A stretch of 35,025 bases of DNA, taken from the NCBI GenBank assembly GCA_012271025.1, contig JAAXHF010000210.1:1-35025 (forward strand), written 5' to 3'. The first letter of the stretch is position 1; each line of letters begins with the position of its first letter. Origin of the DNA: Deltaproteobacteria bacterium (GTDB lineage Bacteria; Desulfobacterota_B; Binatia; Bin18). The position numbers and the translations under genes were made by a program. The notes below the pieces were generated by a model that was not told where the DNA came from, made no database searches, and worked only from the letters and a program-made list of their open reading frames with translations. This document shows positions 8,148 through 19,022 of the stretch, one piece after another.

Positions 8148-9374
8148 CTAGGTATCCCGCCAGCCGACCCGCCTGCCGGTCCAATAGCGCAGGGCTGAAT
8201 CGACCGTCATCGCCCCGTATACGCTTCCCGCCAGCGGTAGCGTCCACACCCAGCGGCGGGGCAGCTCAAAGAAACGCACGGCCGGCCAGTAGACGATGGC
8301 GCTCAGGCCTAGGGCTGCGCCACCCTCCAGGCTGAGCAAGAGCGCTATCACACCTGCTCCCCCCAGGGCCATGGCCAGCCCGACCACGCACCACACCGGG
8401 GGCAGCACGAAGAGCAGTCCCAAGCCGACCAGGGTGCCCAAGAGACGCAGGGCCGAGTAATTCAGCTCGGTAAAGGCGGTCCGGCGTACCATCGTCCAGA
8501 CCGGACTCAGCCCATCGTAGACGCGCAGGCTGCTGACCTCGGTCCGACTCAGGCTCAAGCGCACCGCCGAGGACACGCGTTTGACCCGCCGAGCCAGATT
8601 CAGGTCGTCGATTATGTCGCCCTTGAGACTGGCGAAACCACCGATTTTTTCCAAGCCCGCAGCCGCCAGCAAGACACACCCGCCTGCAGCAGCCGCAACC
8701 CGGCGGCGGGGATTATTCACCCAGCGCATGGGATACAACAGGCTGAAGAAAAAGACAAAAGGCGGAATCAGCAGACACTCGGCACCAGACACACACCGCA
8801 AACGGGCCATACGGCTGTTAAGGGCCAGCTGTTTCCGCTCGCTCTCTGCGACCAGCCGCCAGACAGAACGCGGCGCGTGCCGGATATCGGCATCGGTCAA
8901 CAACACATACTGGGGACGCGGCAGGCTGTCTCGCTGCCGGGGATGGACGATTCCGGGACTGGCGAGACCACAGGCGGCCGCAGCCTGCTCAAGCGCCCAG
9001 ACTTTGCCGACCCAACCGGGCGGGAGTGGAGCGCCGGGCAGGATGATCAGCCGGTGAGAGGCGCTCAGCCGCTGACCGGTCTGGCGGGCGATCTGGCCGC
9101 TGGCGTCGTGCGAGCGATCATCAACGAGCACAACCGTCAGCTGACCGGGGTAGTCCTGTTGCAGCAGGGCAGGCAGGGTGTGGGGTAAGACCTCGGCTTC
9201 ATTCCGAGCCGGCACCAGCACATAAACGGACGGCCAACGGCCCGCCGGTCCGGCCTCAAAATCGATCGGCTCATCCTCGCCGACCGGCCGAAAATCCCAG
9301 GCTCGGGCGGGATGGAGGAGAATACCGAGCCATACCAGCACCGACGCAGCACCCAGCACAAGGAGCATATCCAC
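8148..9374 (-). CDS. hpnB: Hopene-associated glycosyltransferase HpnB
   Basis: A family 2 glycosyltransferase, 408 residues, membrane-bound. After an N-terminal hydrophobic stretch come PSVYVLVPARNEAEVLPHTL and VVLVDDRSHDASGQIA (the nucleotide-sugar site), then LLTDADIRHAP (a DxD-type motif) and DIIDDLNLARRVK (a QxxRW-like acceptor region). Hydrophobic segments near the C-terminus anchor it. The usual annotation is HpnB by context and length; the sugar acceptor is presumed to be a hopanoid, but biochemical proof for the family is limited. GTG at 9374 is chosen because AGGGG lies seven bases before it; ATG at 9368 is the alternative. hpnA ends ten bases upstream. Confidence 0.86.
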   Translation of the reverse strand: MDMLLVLGAASVLVWLGILLHPARAWDFRPVGEDEPIDFEAGPAGRWPSVYVLVPARNEAEVLPHTLPALLQQDYPGQLTVVLVDDRSHDASGQIARQTGQRLSASHRLIILPGAPLPPGWVGKVWALEQAAAACGLASPGIVHPRQRDSLPRPQYVLLTDADIRHAPRSVWRLVAESERKQLALNSRMARLRCVSGAECLLIPPFVFFFSLLYPMRWVNNPRRRVAAAAGGCVLLAAAGLEKIGGFASLKGDIIDDLNLARRVKRVSSAVRLSLSRTEVSSLRVYDGLSPVWTMVRRTAFTELNYSALRLLGTLVGLGLLFVLPPVWCVVGLAMALGGAGVIALLLSLEGGAALGLSAIVYWPAVRFFELPRRWVWTLPLAGSVYGAMTVDSALRYWTGRRVGWRDT

Positions 9375-9384
9375 AGCGTGACCC

Positions 9385-10389
9385 CTAGGTCCGAATCCCT
9401 GTTTTGATATACCCGAACTGTCGAAACCAGGACACCGCTTTGCGCAGCGCCTCACGGACCGGAGTTTGTGGCAGACCTAGCTCCCGGACAGCCTTGGTGG
9501 TATCAAAAAACATCTTTTTCTTACTCAATTTTACCCCGACCGGCGGAATCGAGGGCTCGCGACCGGGAATAAGACGCGCCAGCGCTGCATCTCCGTAGGC
9601 CGCTCCGAGGGCCAAGGCATACGGGACCTTGAATCTGGGCACGGCTTGACCGGTCAGCTCGGACAGCAGCCCAAAGAGCTGCTGGAGCGTCAGATTCTCG
9701 TGGCCCAGAATATACTTTTCGCCAATCTGGCCTTTCTGAGCCGCCAACAGATGACCTCGTGCAACGTCTTCGACATCGACGAGGTTGAGACCGGTATCGA
9801 CATAGCCCGGCATGCGACCGTTCACAAAATCGACAATCATTTGTCCGGTTGGGGTGGGTTTGAGGTCGCCAATACCGACCGGCGTACTCGGATTGACGAC
9901 CACCACCGGAATTCCCCGGCGGGCGTAGGTGAGTGCGACTTGCTCGGCCAGAAATTTGCTGCGCTTATAGTGGCCAAGCATATCGCTCACAGACACTGGC
10001 GTATCTTCCCGGCCCAGACTGCCATCTCCGGTACAGCCCAGGGTCGCCACCGAACTAGTATGGACGATTCTCTCCACGCCAAGGGCCTCAGCCGCTCGCA
10101 GAACGTTTTCGGTTCCGGTCACATTGCTCTCATACATGTCTCGGCGACGGCGTACCCACAGCTTATAGAGCGCTGCCACGTGGTATACCTGGGCGCAGCC
10201 GGCCATCGCCCGCCGGACCGACTCGAGGTCACGCAGGTCACCGACAACGATCTCGAGTGGCAAATCGGCTAGCAGACGGCGGTCAGCCTGGGGCCGGACC
10301 AGCGCCTGTACTTCGTGTCCAGCCTGGACCAAGGCGCGGGCGACAATGCCGCCCACAAAACCGGTCGCGCCGGTTACCAACACCCGCAT
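9385..10389 (-). CDS. hpnA: Hopanoid-associated sugar epimerase HpnA
   Basis: An extended short-chain dehydrogenase/NAD-dependent epimerase, 334 residues. It has the Rossmann motif GATGFVGGIVARAL at the N-terminus, DLRDLESVRRAM, VYHVAALY, the catalytic TSSVATLG with YKRSK, and the NPSTPVGIGDLKPTPTG segment typical of the HpnA subfamily. It probably modifies an NDP-sugar for hopanoid side chains. AGGGGAGGGGG precedes the ATG. First hopanoid gene in the run, followed directly by hpnB. Confidence 0.92.
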   Translation of the reverse strand: MRVLVTGATGFVGGIVARALVQAGHEVQALVRPQADRRLLADLPLEIVVGDLRDLESVRRAMAGCAQVYHVAALYKLWVRRRRDMYESNVTGTENVLRAAEALGVERIVHTSSVATLGCTGDGSLGREDTPVSVSDMLGHYKRSKFLAEQVALTYARRGIPVVVVNPSTPVGIGDLKPTPTGQMIVDFVNGRMPGYVDTGLNLVDVEDVARGHLLAAQKGQIGEKYILGHENLTLQQLFGLLSELTGQAVPRFKVPYALALGAAYGDAALARLIPGREPSIPPVGVKLSKKKMFFDTTKAVRELGLPQTPVREALRKAVSWFRQFGYIKTGIRT

Positions 10390-10438
10390 AGCCCCCTCCC
10401 CTAGAGGGCTTCGAGCGGAGAGTCAAGAGGCATGGGGG

Positions 10439-11020
10439 TTACCGGGCGAGCGCGGCAATACACCGCTCTCGGATCTTCCAGATATCCTCGAAGCTGAAGC
10501 GCCGCGCCGAGGCGTCAGTCGCTCTCCAAGCCCGCAAGAACTGCTGATGCCAGGAAATCTTGAAGTGGCCAATCTGTTCGGGAAGGATGCCCACTTCTGT
10601 GACAAAGTCCGGCACGGACCGAGCAGATGGCAGTCCGGCACGGGTGACGTCAATGCGGTGGCGGGCGTAGCGCAGATAACAGTGGGCTTCGGGAATACTG
10701 TCCAGACCATAGCGGTCCAACACCGGTCCGACACCGGGGGTATTGGCCTCGGTCATGTGGTAGATGCCAAGGGTCAGAGCAAGCGCGAGCCCGTGCTCTC
10801 GGGCGAGCTGGGCCAACAGGGCGTGCTTGGTACTGCACGTGCCCCGTCCCTCGTCCAGCACCAGACGATAGTTAGCCCGATCAGAATTCCGGCCGTACGG
10901 GAGGTGATACACATAGCGGGCGGCATCACGGTAGGTATGGACGCCTAGAGCCGCAAACCTCCGAGAGATGTCTCCGGCACGTTGAAGCGAGGCACGAGGT
11001 AAGACCTGCCACGACTGCAT
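10439..11020 (-). CDS. Transglutaminase-like superfamily protein upstream of hpnA
   Basis: 193 residues, cytoplasmic (no signal peptide). A papain/transglutaminase-like core is suggested by EGRGTCSTKHALLAQLAREH (Cys nucleophile on a helix), EAHCYLRY (His) and a following Asp in HRIDVTR, spaced as in a Cys-His-Asp triad. GGAGGAG precedes the ATG. Its stop is 49 bases before hpnA, on the same strand, so it may be co-transcribed with the hopanoid genes. The role is unknown; amidase, protease or non-catalytic binding are all possible. Confidence 0.7.
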   Translation of the reverse strand: MQSWQVLPRASLQRAGDISRRFAALGVHTYRDAARYVYHLPYGRNSDRANYRLVLDEGRGTCSTKHALLAQLAREHGLALALTLGIYHMTEANTPGVGPVLDRYGLDSIPEAHCYLRYARHRIDVTRAGLPSARSVPDFVTEVGILPEQIGHFKISWHQQFLRAWRATDASARRFSFEDIWKIRERCIAALAR

Positions 11021-11165
11021 AGTCCATTCTCCTCCGTTTATGAGCGATCAGGTAGGGCGTTTTCGTGTTTCTGTCTCAGCCCCCAACTTTCTCAGTTTCT
11101 GGGCTAGGTTCAACATATATTTTTTGGTATTGGAAAGCGACGACTCAACCCGAAGGAGGAAGCCC

Positions 11166-11489
11166 ATGGCTAATGTGATGAACGTGTCCGACGAAAATTT
11201 TAATGCCGAAGTCTTGCAATCCGAGCTGCCGGTTCTGCTCGATCTGTGGGCGCCCTGGTGCGGGCCGTGCAAAGCCATTGCGCCGACCGTCGAAGCTCTG
11301 GCCGGTGAGTACGACGGGCAGCTCAAAGTCGTCAAGCTGAATGTGGACGACAACCCAAAAACCCCGGCCAACTATAACGTCCGGGGCATCCCCAATCTGA
11401 TCCTGTTCAAAGGCGGAGAGGTCCAGGAGCAGATTGTCGGAGCCGTCCCTCGGGCCAAACTCGAAGCGGCGATCAAAAATCTCATCTGA
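11166..11489 (+). CDS. trxA: Thioredoxin
   Basis: 107 residues, the normal thioredoxin length, with the active site WAPWCGPCK, the conserved KLNVDDNPKTPANYNVRGIPNLILF (cis-Pro in GIPN) and GAVPRAKLEAAI at the C-terminus. It reduces protein disulfides and could recycle the ribonucleotide reductase or peroxiredoxins in this window. ATG at 11166 follows AAGGAGG; the longer frame from 11040 has no ribosome binding site. Its TGA stop abuts the rodA stop on the other strand in the palindrome TGATCA, with no room for a separate terminator. Confidence 0.95.
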   Translation: MANVMNVSDENFNAEVLQSELPVLLDLWAPWCGPCKAIAPTVEALAGEYDGQLKVVKLNVDDNPKTPANYNVRGIPNLILFKGGEVQEQIVGAVPRAKLEAAIKNLI

Positions 11490-12590
11490 TCAAAAGATCG
11501 CTCGCCTGGTACTCACATTGAGTGCCAGGCCCATCACAAGCATGACCGTCAACAGCGATGACCCGCCATAGCTGACCAGGGGCAGCGGAATGCCGACCAC
11601 CGGCAAGACCCCGATATTCATACCGATATTGAACAAGGTCGGCCAAAACACGAGCGCCGCCGCTCCAACCGCGAGCAAAGCGCCAAACCGCTCTCGAGCC
11701 CGCCAGGCGATAACCAGCAGCCGTGTCAATATCAGTCCGTACAGGACCAACAGGCCGGCTGCTCCGACAAAGCCCCACTCCTCGGCAAACACGGCAAACA
11801 CAAAATCGGTATGGGTCTCGGGCAGAAAGTCGAGCCGACTCTGGGTACTCTGCAAAAAGCCTTTGCCCCACAACATGCCCGAGCCGACCGAAATCTTGGA
11901 CTGCACCACATGGTAGCCCGTCCCCAGCGGATCACGGCCCGGATCGAGAAACGACAGAACCCGCTCTTTCTGGTACGGCGCCATCACGAAGAACCACAGG
12001 AGCGACAGGACACCGCCCGAGATCACACCCAGGAGCGCGAACGAGCCCCAGCGCAGGCCGGCGGCAAAAGTCAGGCAGACGAACAGCAGACCGAACGATG
12101 CAGCCGTGCCGAGGTTGGGCTGGAGTAAGACCAACACGGCCGGGATAAGCACCAGAACAGTGGGATAGACCAGATCCAGCAGACCGTAGCCGTCCTGCGG
12201 CGTATAGCGGTGGAAAAACCGGGCGAGGACCAGCAACAGGCTGATCTTGGCGAACTCGGACGGCTGAAGAGAGAGCGGACCAAACACGATCCAGCGTCGC
12301 GCCCCACCCCCGACAGAACCGATCAACGGAACGAGTAGCAGCAGGAGGAAGGTGCACAGATACAGGGGATAGGCCCAGTTCTCGAAGCGGTGATAGTCAA
12401 TCCCGAAGGCCAGCGCCATGCCAAGACTGCCTAGCCCGATCCAGATCAACTGACGGACGAGGGTCGGGTTGAGCTGCGGCCCGCCGGTATAGGTAGCGCT
12501 GTAGACAGCCAGCACGCCAACACCGAGCAGCGTCAGCGTCAACAGGAACAGCGGCCACTCAAAATGGGTGATCAGCCGCCGGTCGAACAC
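11490..12590 (-). CDS. rodA: Rod-shape protein RodA (SEDS glycosyltransferase)
   Basis: 366 residues, about ten membrane segments. RodA polymerises lipid II glycan strands with PBP2 in the elongasome. SEDS landmarks are GGGARRWIVFGPLSLQPSEF, VLLQPNLGTA, DFLPETHTDFVFAVFAEEWGF and the C-terminal GIPLPLVSYGGSSLLT. The start is GTG with AGGAGG four bases upstream; it overlaps the end of mrdA by 32 bases, so the two are translationally linked. Last gene of the mre operon. Confidence 0.95.
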   Translation of the reverse strand: MFDRRLITHFEWPLFLLTLTLLGVGVLAVYSATYTGGPQLNPTLVRQLIWIGLGSLGMALAFGIDYHRFENWAYPLYLCTFLLLLLVPLIGSVGGGARRWIVFGPLSLQPSEFAKISLLLVLARFFHRYTPQDGYGLLDLVYPTVLVLIPAVLVLLQPNLGTAASFGLLFVCLTFAAGLRWGSFALLGVISGGVLSLLWFFVMAPYQKERVLSFLDPGRDPLGTGYHVVQSKISVGSGMLWGKGFLQSTQSRLDFLPETHTDFVFAVFAEEWGFVGAAGLLVLYGLILTRLLVIAWRARERFGALLAVGAAALVFWPTLFNIGMNIGVLPVVGIPLPLVSYGGSSLLTVMLVMGLALNVSTRRAIF

Positions 12591-14424
12591 CTGCCTCCTC
12601 CTTCCGCTGTCGGACCAAGGAGAAATAGGCCGCGAGGACTTTCTGCACCACGGGTGCGGCGACCCTCCCTCCTCCGTGGGCGGTGTGTTCGAGCAGGCAG
12701 GCTACTGCTATTTTGGGCACGTCAGCAGGCGCGAAGGCGACAAACCAGGCGTGGTCCCGAAGGTGGCGGGCGACCTGTTGACTACTCCCGCCACGCCCGC
12801 TGATGACCTGGGCTGTCCCCGTTTTTCCAGCCACACGGACATCCGCTACCTGAGCCCGCCTGCCGGTCCCATAGACTTCATGGACAACCTCAATCATCCC
12901 TTCGGTAATCACCCGTAAATGCTCGGCGTCTATGCCGGTCCGACTCACCACCTCCGGCGTCTGAGTCTTGACCACCGCTCCATCTGTCGCAATGACCTGT
13001 TTGACGACGCGTGGACGGTAGACGGTCCCACCGTTGGCCACAGCTGCGGCAACCGCAGCCATCTGTAACGGCGTTGCGGTGACATACCCCTGTCCGATAA
13101 CGGCCGAAACGGTCTCGCCCCGATACCACGGTTCACCAATCTGTCTCTGCTTCCAGCCTTGATCTGGAATAATCCCCCCGGCTTCATAGGGAAGGCCGAT
13201 CCCGAGCGGCTCATCCAGACCAAACAGACGCGCGTAAGTGGCGATCGCCTGAATACCGAGACGGCGGCTGAGCTTATAGAAATAGACATCGCACGACTCG
13301 GCCAGCGCTCGACGGAGATCCACGCTGCCGTGTCCGCGTTGTTGCCAGCAACGGACCCGCCGCGCTCCCATCTGCATATAGCCTGGGCAGTAGGCACGCG
13401 TGTCGGGGGTGACGACGCCTTCGGCAAGTGCGGCAGCCGCACTAATGATCTTGAAGGTAGATGCCGGTGGATACTGGCCTTGAATCGCCCGGTTTGTCAT
13501 GGGGTGGAGCGGGTCGTCGCGTAAGGCGCGCCACGCTTTGGCGCTAATCCCAAGAGCAAAAACATGGGGATCGAACGTCGGGGCACTCGCTAGGGCGAGT
13601 ACCTCACCGTTCGATATGTCTAAAACGACCACCGCGCCGGGTCTGCCACCCAAGGCGTCTTCAGCTTGTTTTTGCAGGTCAATGTCGATGGTGAGGACGA
13701 GGCTGTGCCCAGCCTGGCTGGGCAGCTCCTCAATAATAGCCAAATGTTTACCGCTGGCATCGACCTCAATCTGCCGTCCGCCGTTCCGTCCCCGCAGGGC
13801 GTCGTCCCATATCTTTTCTATCCCGAATTTCCCGACGATATCGCCACGACGATAGCCAGCCGACTGATCTAACTCACGCTGACTGACCTCACCGACATAG
13901 CCCAAGAGATGGGCGGCCAGATTATCCATGTGATAGGCACGCTTGGAACGCGCCTCAATGCTGACCCCGGGGAAATCGTGGTGGGAGAATTCAACCGCTA
14001 AAACAGTCGACCAGTCAACGTCCCGCGCCACGACAATTCCCGCATCGACAGGACGACGCGGGTCGGGCAAAAACGGACCCTCGGCTGGTACGACCTGAAT
14101 ACCGGGCAGATGGCGAGCCAGTTCTGATACGGTCTGATCCAGGTCGGGTATATATTCGGGTCTGAATACGACATTGAAAGAGGGCAGGTTATCGACCAGC
14201 GTCCGTCCCATGCGGTCATACAGCTTGCCCCGAGGCGCAGGGACACGCTGGAAGCGCAGGCGGTTACGCTCAGACCGCTCCCGGAAGCTCGGCCCCTCCT
14301 CAAGCTGGAGAAACCACAAACGAGAGATCAACAGCACCAGCATACCGCACATGACAATGCCCAGCGTGCCCAAGCGAGATGTCGGCGTGTTTGGTGTGCC
14401 AAGCAGGAGGGAGGGCCGGGACAT
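12559..14424 (-). CDS. mrdA: Penicillin-binding protein 2 (elongasome transpeptidase)
   Basis: 621 residues. One N-terminal membrane anchor (about residues 20-42), a PBP dimerisation domain with PRGKLYDRMGRTLVDN, and a transpeptidase domain with the Ser-acyl motif ASTFK, the second motif SCD (ESCDVYFYK, in place of the common SxN) and KTGT (VAGKTGTAQV). It crosslinks side-wall peptidoglycan with RodA. It starts six bases after mreD ends and overlaps rodA at its 3' end. Confidence 0.95.
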   Translation of the reverse strand: MSRPSLLLGTPNTPTSRLGTLGIVMCGMLVLLISRLWFLQLEEGPSFRERSERNRLRFQRVPAPRGKLYDRMGRTLVDNLPSFNVVFRPEYIPDLDQTVSELARHLPGIQVVPAEGPFLPDPRRPVDAGIVVARDVDWSTVLAVEFSHHDFPGVSIEARSKRAYHMDNLAAHLLGYVGEVSQRELDQSAGYRRGDIVGKFGIEKIWDDALRGRNGGRQIEVDASGKHLAIIEELPSQAGHSLVLTIDIDLQKQAEDALGGRPGAVVVLDISNGEVLALASAPTFDPHVFALGISAKAWRALRDDPLHPMTNRAIQGQYPPASTFKIISAAAALAEGVVTPDTRAYCPGYMQMGARRVRCWQQRGHGSVDLRRALAESCDVYFYKLSRRLGIQAIATYARLFGLDEPLGIGLPYEAGGIIPDQGWKQRQIGEPWYRGETVSAVIGQGYVTATPLQMAAVAAAVANGGTVYRPRVVKQVIATDGAVVKTQTPEVVSRTGIDAEHLRVITEGMIEVVHEVYGTGRRAQVADVRVAGKTGTAQVISGRGGSSQQVARHLRDHAWFVAFAPADVPKIAVACLLEHTAHGGGRVAAPVVQKVLAAYFSLVRQRKEEAGVRPAADHPF

Positions 14425-14430
14425 CGCACC

Positions 14431-14988
14431 TTACCTGTCGGGTACCTGGCTGTGGTACAACAGGGTAAAAATAAGCGGGGTCAGCAGCATGGCCAGTGCC
14501 ATATCCCACATCACAGAACCGAGCACCAGCCTCGGTGTTTCGGAGGCGACCTGTCCCAGCCGGCTGAGGCCAAACAGCGTGAGGGTTTTCAAACCAACCG
14601 CCACGGCAACCAGACCCAACACAGACACGGTATTATTCAGCCACAGACGCCGAGAGAGGAGGGCGACAGCCGCAAACACCACGCTCAGGGCACAGGCGTG
14701 ATCTCCCCCCAGCGTGCCCGAACCGCAGTCGAACAGATAGCCCAGGAAGAAGACGACGGCCGCGCCGCCGACCGAAGGATAGGAAATGCCGATATAGACG
14801 CACAGAATTAAGAGCAAATCAGGGGCGAGCAGCAGGCGAGGAAAAACACTGGTCTGCAATACCACAACACCCAAACCAGTCAGCACCAAGATCCCAAGAG
14901 GACGGGTGGGAAGCCGAGCTTCACTGCTGGGCGTATTGAGGACCGCCGGTGGTGACCAGAACCTCTTCCAGCTTGGCGAATTCGACAT
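14431..14988 (-). CDS. mreD: Rod-shape determining protein MreD
   Basis: 185 residues, an integral membrane protein with about five helices; the core GVVVLQTSVFPRLLLAPDLL and the following IGISYPSVGGAAVVFFLGYL are typical of MreD. ATG at 14988 has GGAGG eight bases upstream and overlaps mreC by 68 bases. Later TTG/GTG starts near 14889 would avoid the overlap but have no ribosome binding site. The N-terminal 30 residues are hydrophilic and unusual for MreD, so a later start is possible. Confidence 0.88.
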   Translation of the reverse strand: MSNSPSWKRFWSPPAVLNTPSSEARLPTRPLGILVLTGLGVVVLQTSVFPRLLLAPDLLLILCVYIGISYPSVGGAAVVFFLGYLFDCGSGTLGGDHACALSVVFAAVALLSRRLWLNNTVSVLGLVAVAVGLKTLTLFGLSRLGQVASETPRLVLGSVMWDMALAMLLTPLIFTLLYHSQVPDR

Positions 14989-15754
14989 TCAGCCGGACCT
15001 CCACATCTTCAAACATCTCTCCACCCATCGTCCCAATCCGGAAGACGCTGCCAAGGGGATGGCCTTTGGGAAATATGCCCTCCTGACCAGAGGCCAGCAA
15101 CACATCACCGACTCTTACATCGGCTCCCTTCGGCACATATTTGAGTCTTGCCCGTCCATTCCCAGTCCCGACGACGATACCTCGCTCGCGTGTCCGCTGC
15201 ACGAAGGCGTCAATCCCGCTGCTCGGATCAGAGGCCAGCATAACCCGTGCGGTATGGGCAGTAGTAAAGACGATACGCCCCACTATCCCGGCGGGCATCA
15301 ACACCGCCGAGTCCTTCCTCATACCATTTTGGGTGCCTTTATCAAGGACAAGACGGTCGGCCCACAGCCCGGGGCTCCGGCCAACGATCCGCGCCGCAAC
15401 CGTTGGGGCCTCGATGTGAGCCTGGAGGTCGAGCAGACGTTGGAGACGCTGGTTGGCCAAGCCCATTTCGACCAGCTGCTGAACCCGCTGTTCGAGCTCC
15501 CCCACCTGTTGCCGGAGTGTATCGTTCTCCCGACGGACGGAGCGGAGATCGAAATACTGATCCCAGACCTGCTCAACACCCTGGCCGACCACCGTCGCGC
15601 CAAGCTGGAGCGGAAGCATTGCCTCGAGTAAGAGCGCACCAGCCGGATCTGGCCGAGACGGAGCCCGGGCATTCAGTACGGCTAACCCTGTAGAGATGAC
15701 TAAAAAGAATCCACACGACAGAACGACCTTGTGCTGACGGAGCCAAGCATACAT
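14921..15754 (-). CDS. mreC: Rod-shape determining protein MreC
   Basis: 277 residues. A single N-terminal membrane helix, then a coiled coil (DLRSVRRENDTLRQQVGELE and onward, residues about 70-110), then the beta domain with VVARIVGRSPGLW-like, LVLDKGTQNGMRKDSAVLMP, GRIVFTTAHTARVML and DVRVGDVLLASGQEGIFPKG. It is the periplasmic scaffold of the elongasome. 47 bases separate it from mreB. Confidence 0.94.
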   Translation of the reverse strand: MYAWLRQHKVVLSCGFFLVISTGLAVLNARAPSRPDPAGALLLEAMLPLQLGATVVGQGVEQVWDQYFDLRSVRRENDTLRQQVGELEQRVQQLVEMGLANQRLQRLLDLQAHIEAPTVAARIVGRSPGLWADRLVLDKGTQNGMRKDSAVLMPAGIVGRIVFTTAHTARVMLASDPSSGIDAFVQRTRERGIVVGTGNGRARLKYVPKGADVRVGDVLLASGQEGIFPKGHPLGSVFRIGTMGGEMFEDVEVRLNVEFAKLEEVLVTTGGPQYAQQ

Positions 15755-15801
15755 AGCGAGTCCCTCAGTAGACCGGGTTCTGTGTCTAGCTCTGGCATTG
15801 A

Positions 15802-17054
<1,253 letters not shown>

Positions 17055-18974
17055 ATGCTGGATTTCATGCGACGCCGGACCCGTTCGATCGGGGTTAAAA
17101 TCCTGTTCGGGATCATTGCCCTCGTTTTCATCTTTTGGGGAGTCGGAGGCCAGAATGAGGGGCAGGCCATCGACGCGGTCGCTACGGTCGATGATCGCCC
17201 GATATCGGCCCGAGACTTTCAGCGCGCCTACGAAAATGTCCAAGCCACCTACCGCAATATCTATAAGGAGAACTGGAACCCGGAGTTGATCCAGACCCTG
17301 AACCTCAAAGACCAGACCCTCGAGCAGCTGATTGACATGCGACTCATGGCGGCCGAGGCGCGTCGGATCGGGATGACGGTCAGCGACGACGAGGTCCGCA
17401 CCTCGATTGCCGAGCTGCCGGCCTTTCAGGCTTACGGCTCATTCAGCCCTGAGCGCTACCGACGAGTGTTGCGCTCGTTTCGCATGACCCCCCGCGAGTT
17501 TGAAGACGACCAGCGGACCCAGCTGCTGACCGCAAAGTTCCGAGACTTTATTCTTGGTACGGTCGAGGTCTCGGACAGCGAACTGTGGGACGTCTTCGCC
17601 TCACGCCAGGACACGGTCAATCTGCGGTTCGTCAAAATCGCCTCGGCCACGCTGCTTGACGAGGTGGCGGTCGAGGCGGATGCCCTCCAGACGTATTACG
17701 AAACGCACCGAGAGTCTTTTCGCCAACCGGAGCGGGTGCGCTTTTCGTATGTCGCGTACCCGGCCGAGCACTTTGCGCCGGATGATGCGGTGTCGGACCA
17801 AGATATCGAGGCCGTGTATCAGCGGGACAGGGACAGCCGCTTCACCACGCCGGAACGGATCAGGGCACGGCATATCTTGTTACGCCTTGAGCCAGACGCG
17901 AGCGAAGCAGACAAGGACGTGGCCCGGATAGCGGCCGTCGCGCTGTTGGAACAGATCCGAGATGGCGCGGACTTCGCCACCCTGGCTCAGGAGCACTCCG
18001 AGGATACGGCCACTGGCGCCAAGGGCGGCGACCTGGGCTTCTTCAGCCGTGGTGCGATGGTCAAACCGTTTGAGGACACGGCGTTTGAACTCTCAGTTGG
18101 TGAGGTCAGCGAGCCGGTCGAAACCCAGTTTGGTCTCCACCTGATCCAGCTGGAGGACAGACAGTCCGCCCAACCGCGCCCGCCCGACGAAGTGCGCGAG
18201 GAGATCGAGGAGGAGCTCACCAGGCAGCGCGCTCAGGAGCGCGCCCGGCAAGCCGCTCAGGAAGATCACCAGCAGTTTGGAGTACGCGCTACGCTGACCG
18301 AGCTGGCCGAAGCCCGTGGGCTGGAGGTGGTCGGAAGCCCGCTGGTCAGCCGGGACGAGACGCTGCCCGACCTGGGCCGTCAACCCCAGCTCCTGCAAGC
18401 CGCCTTTAGCACCGGACTCGACCAACTCAGCACACCCGTCGAGATAGGCGAAACGAGCTATCTCGTCCTGCCCCACGAGCGGCGGCCGTCACAAATTTCA
18501 GACTTTGGCGAGGTGCGAGACGAGGTCGAGGTCCGCTACAAGGCCGAACAGGCCGAAGCCCTGGCCAGACACAAAGCCGAGGACTGGGTGGCACGTGCCA
18601 CCCAGGACAAGTCCCTGGACCCGCTGGCCGAAGAAGAGGCCCTGGAAATAGAGGAGACCGGAGAATTCACCCGTCAGGGGACGTATATTCCCAAGATCGG
18701 CAGCCTCCCCGCCCTGAAAAAGGCGGCCTTCCGGCTGACTGAGGAAAAGCCGATCGTGCCCGCCGTTTACGTGTGGGGCGGCAACGCGTTTGTGGCCCAG
18801 CTCGTCGAATACCACCCTGCCAGTGCGGCAGAGTTCGAGCAAGAAAAAGACAGCCTGCGTCAAGAACTCACCGACCGTAAGCGGGTCGAGGCGGGTCAGG
18901 CTTTTCTGCGCCATCTGAAAAAACACGCCACCATCGAGATGAACCAGGCGGCCCTGCTCCGCCTCTCCTCATAG
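17055..18974 (+). CDS. ppiD: PpiD/SurA-type peptidyl-prolyl isomerase, membrane-anchored chaperone
   Basis: 639 residues. A single N-terminal membrane helix (about 13-32, VKILFGIIALVFIFWGVGG) is followed by a SurA_N-like helical domain. A parvulin domain at about 268-365 has ARHILLRLEPD, GAKGGDLGFFSRGAMVKPFE and the end GLHLIQLE. A long helical C-terminal region with a second, degenerate parvulin-like segment follows. PpiD assists folding of exported proteins near the Sec translocon. GGAGA precedes the ATG. The selenoprotein peroxiredoxin follows 48 bases later on the same strand and may be co-transcribed. Confidence 0.9.
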   Translation: MLDFMRRRTRSIGVKILFGIIALVFIFWGVGGQNEGQAIDAVATVDDRPISARDFQRAYENVQATYRNIYKENWNPELIQTLNLKDQTLEQLIDMRLMAAEARRIGMTVSDDEVRTSIAELPAFQAYGSFSPERYRRVLRSFRMTPREFEDDQRTQLLTAKFRDFILGTVEVSDSELWDVFASRQDTVNLRFVKIASATLLDEVAVEADALQTYYETHRESFRQPERVRFSYVAYPAEHFAPDDAVSDQDIEAVYQRDRDSRFTTPERIRARHILLRLEPDASEADKDVARIAAVALLEQIRDGADFATLAQEHSEDTATGAKGGDLGFFSRGAMVKPFEDTAFELSVGEVSEPVETQFGLHLIQLEDRQSAQPRPPDEVREEIEEELTRQRAQERARQAAQEDHQQFGVRATLTELAEARGLEVVGSPLVSRDETLPDLGRQPQLLQAAFSTGLDQLSTPVEIGETSYLVLPHERRPSQISDFGEVRDEVEVRYKAEQAEALARHKAEDWVARATQDKSLDPLAEEEALEIEETGEFTRQGTYIPKIGSLPALKKAAFRLTEEKPIVPAVYVWGGNAFVAQLVEYHPASAAEFEQEKDSLRQELTDRKRVEAGQAFLRHLKKHATIEMNQAALLRLSS

Positions 18975-19022
18975 ACAAACTCCGAGTGATTTCCCGTTCC
19001 GCTCTGCCAAAGGAGGTCTCCC

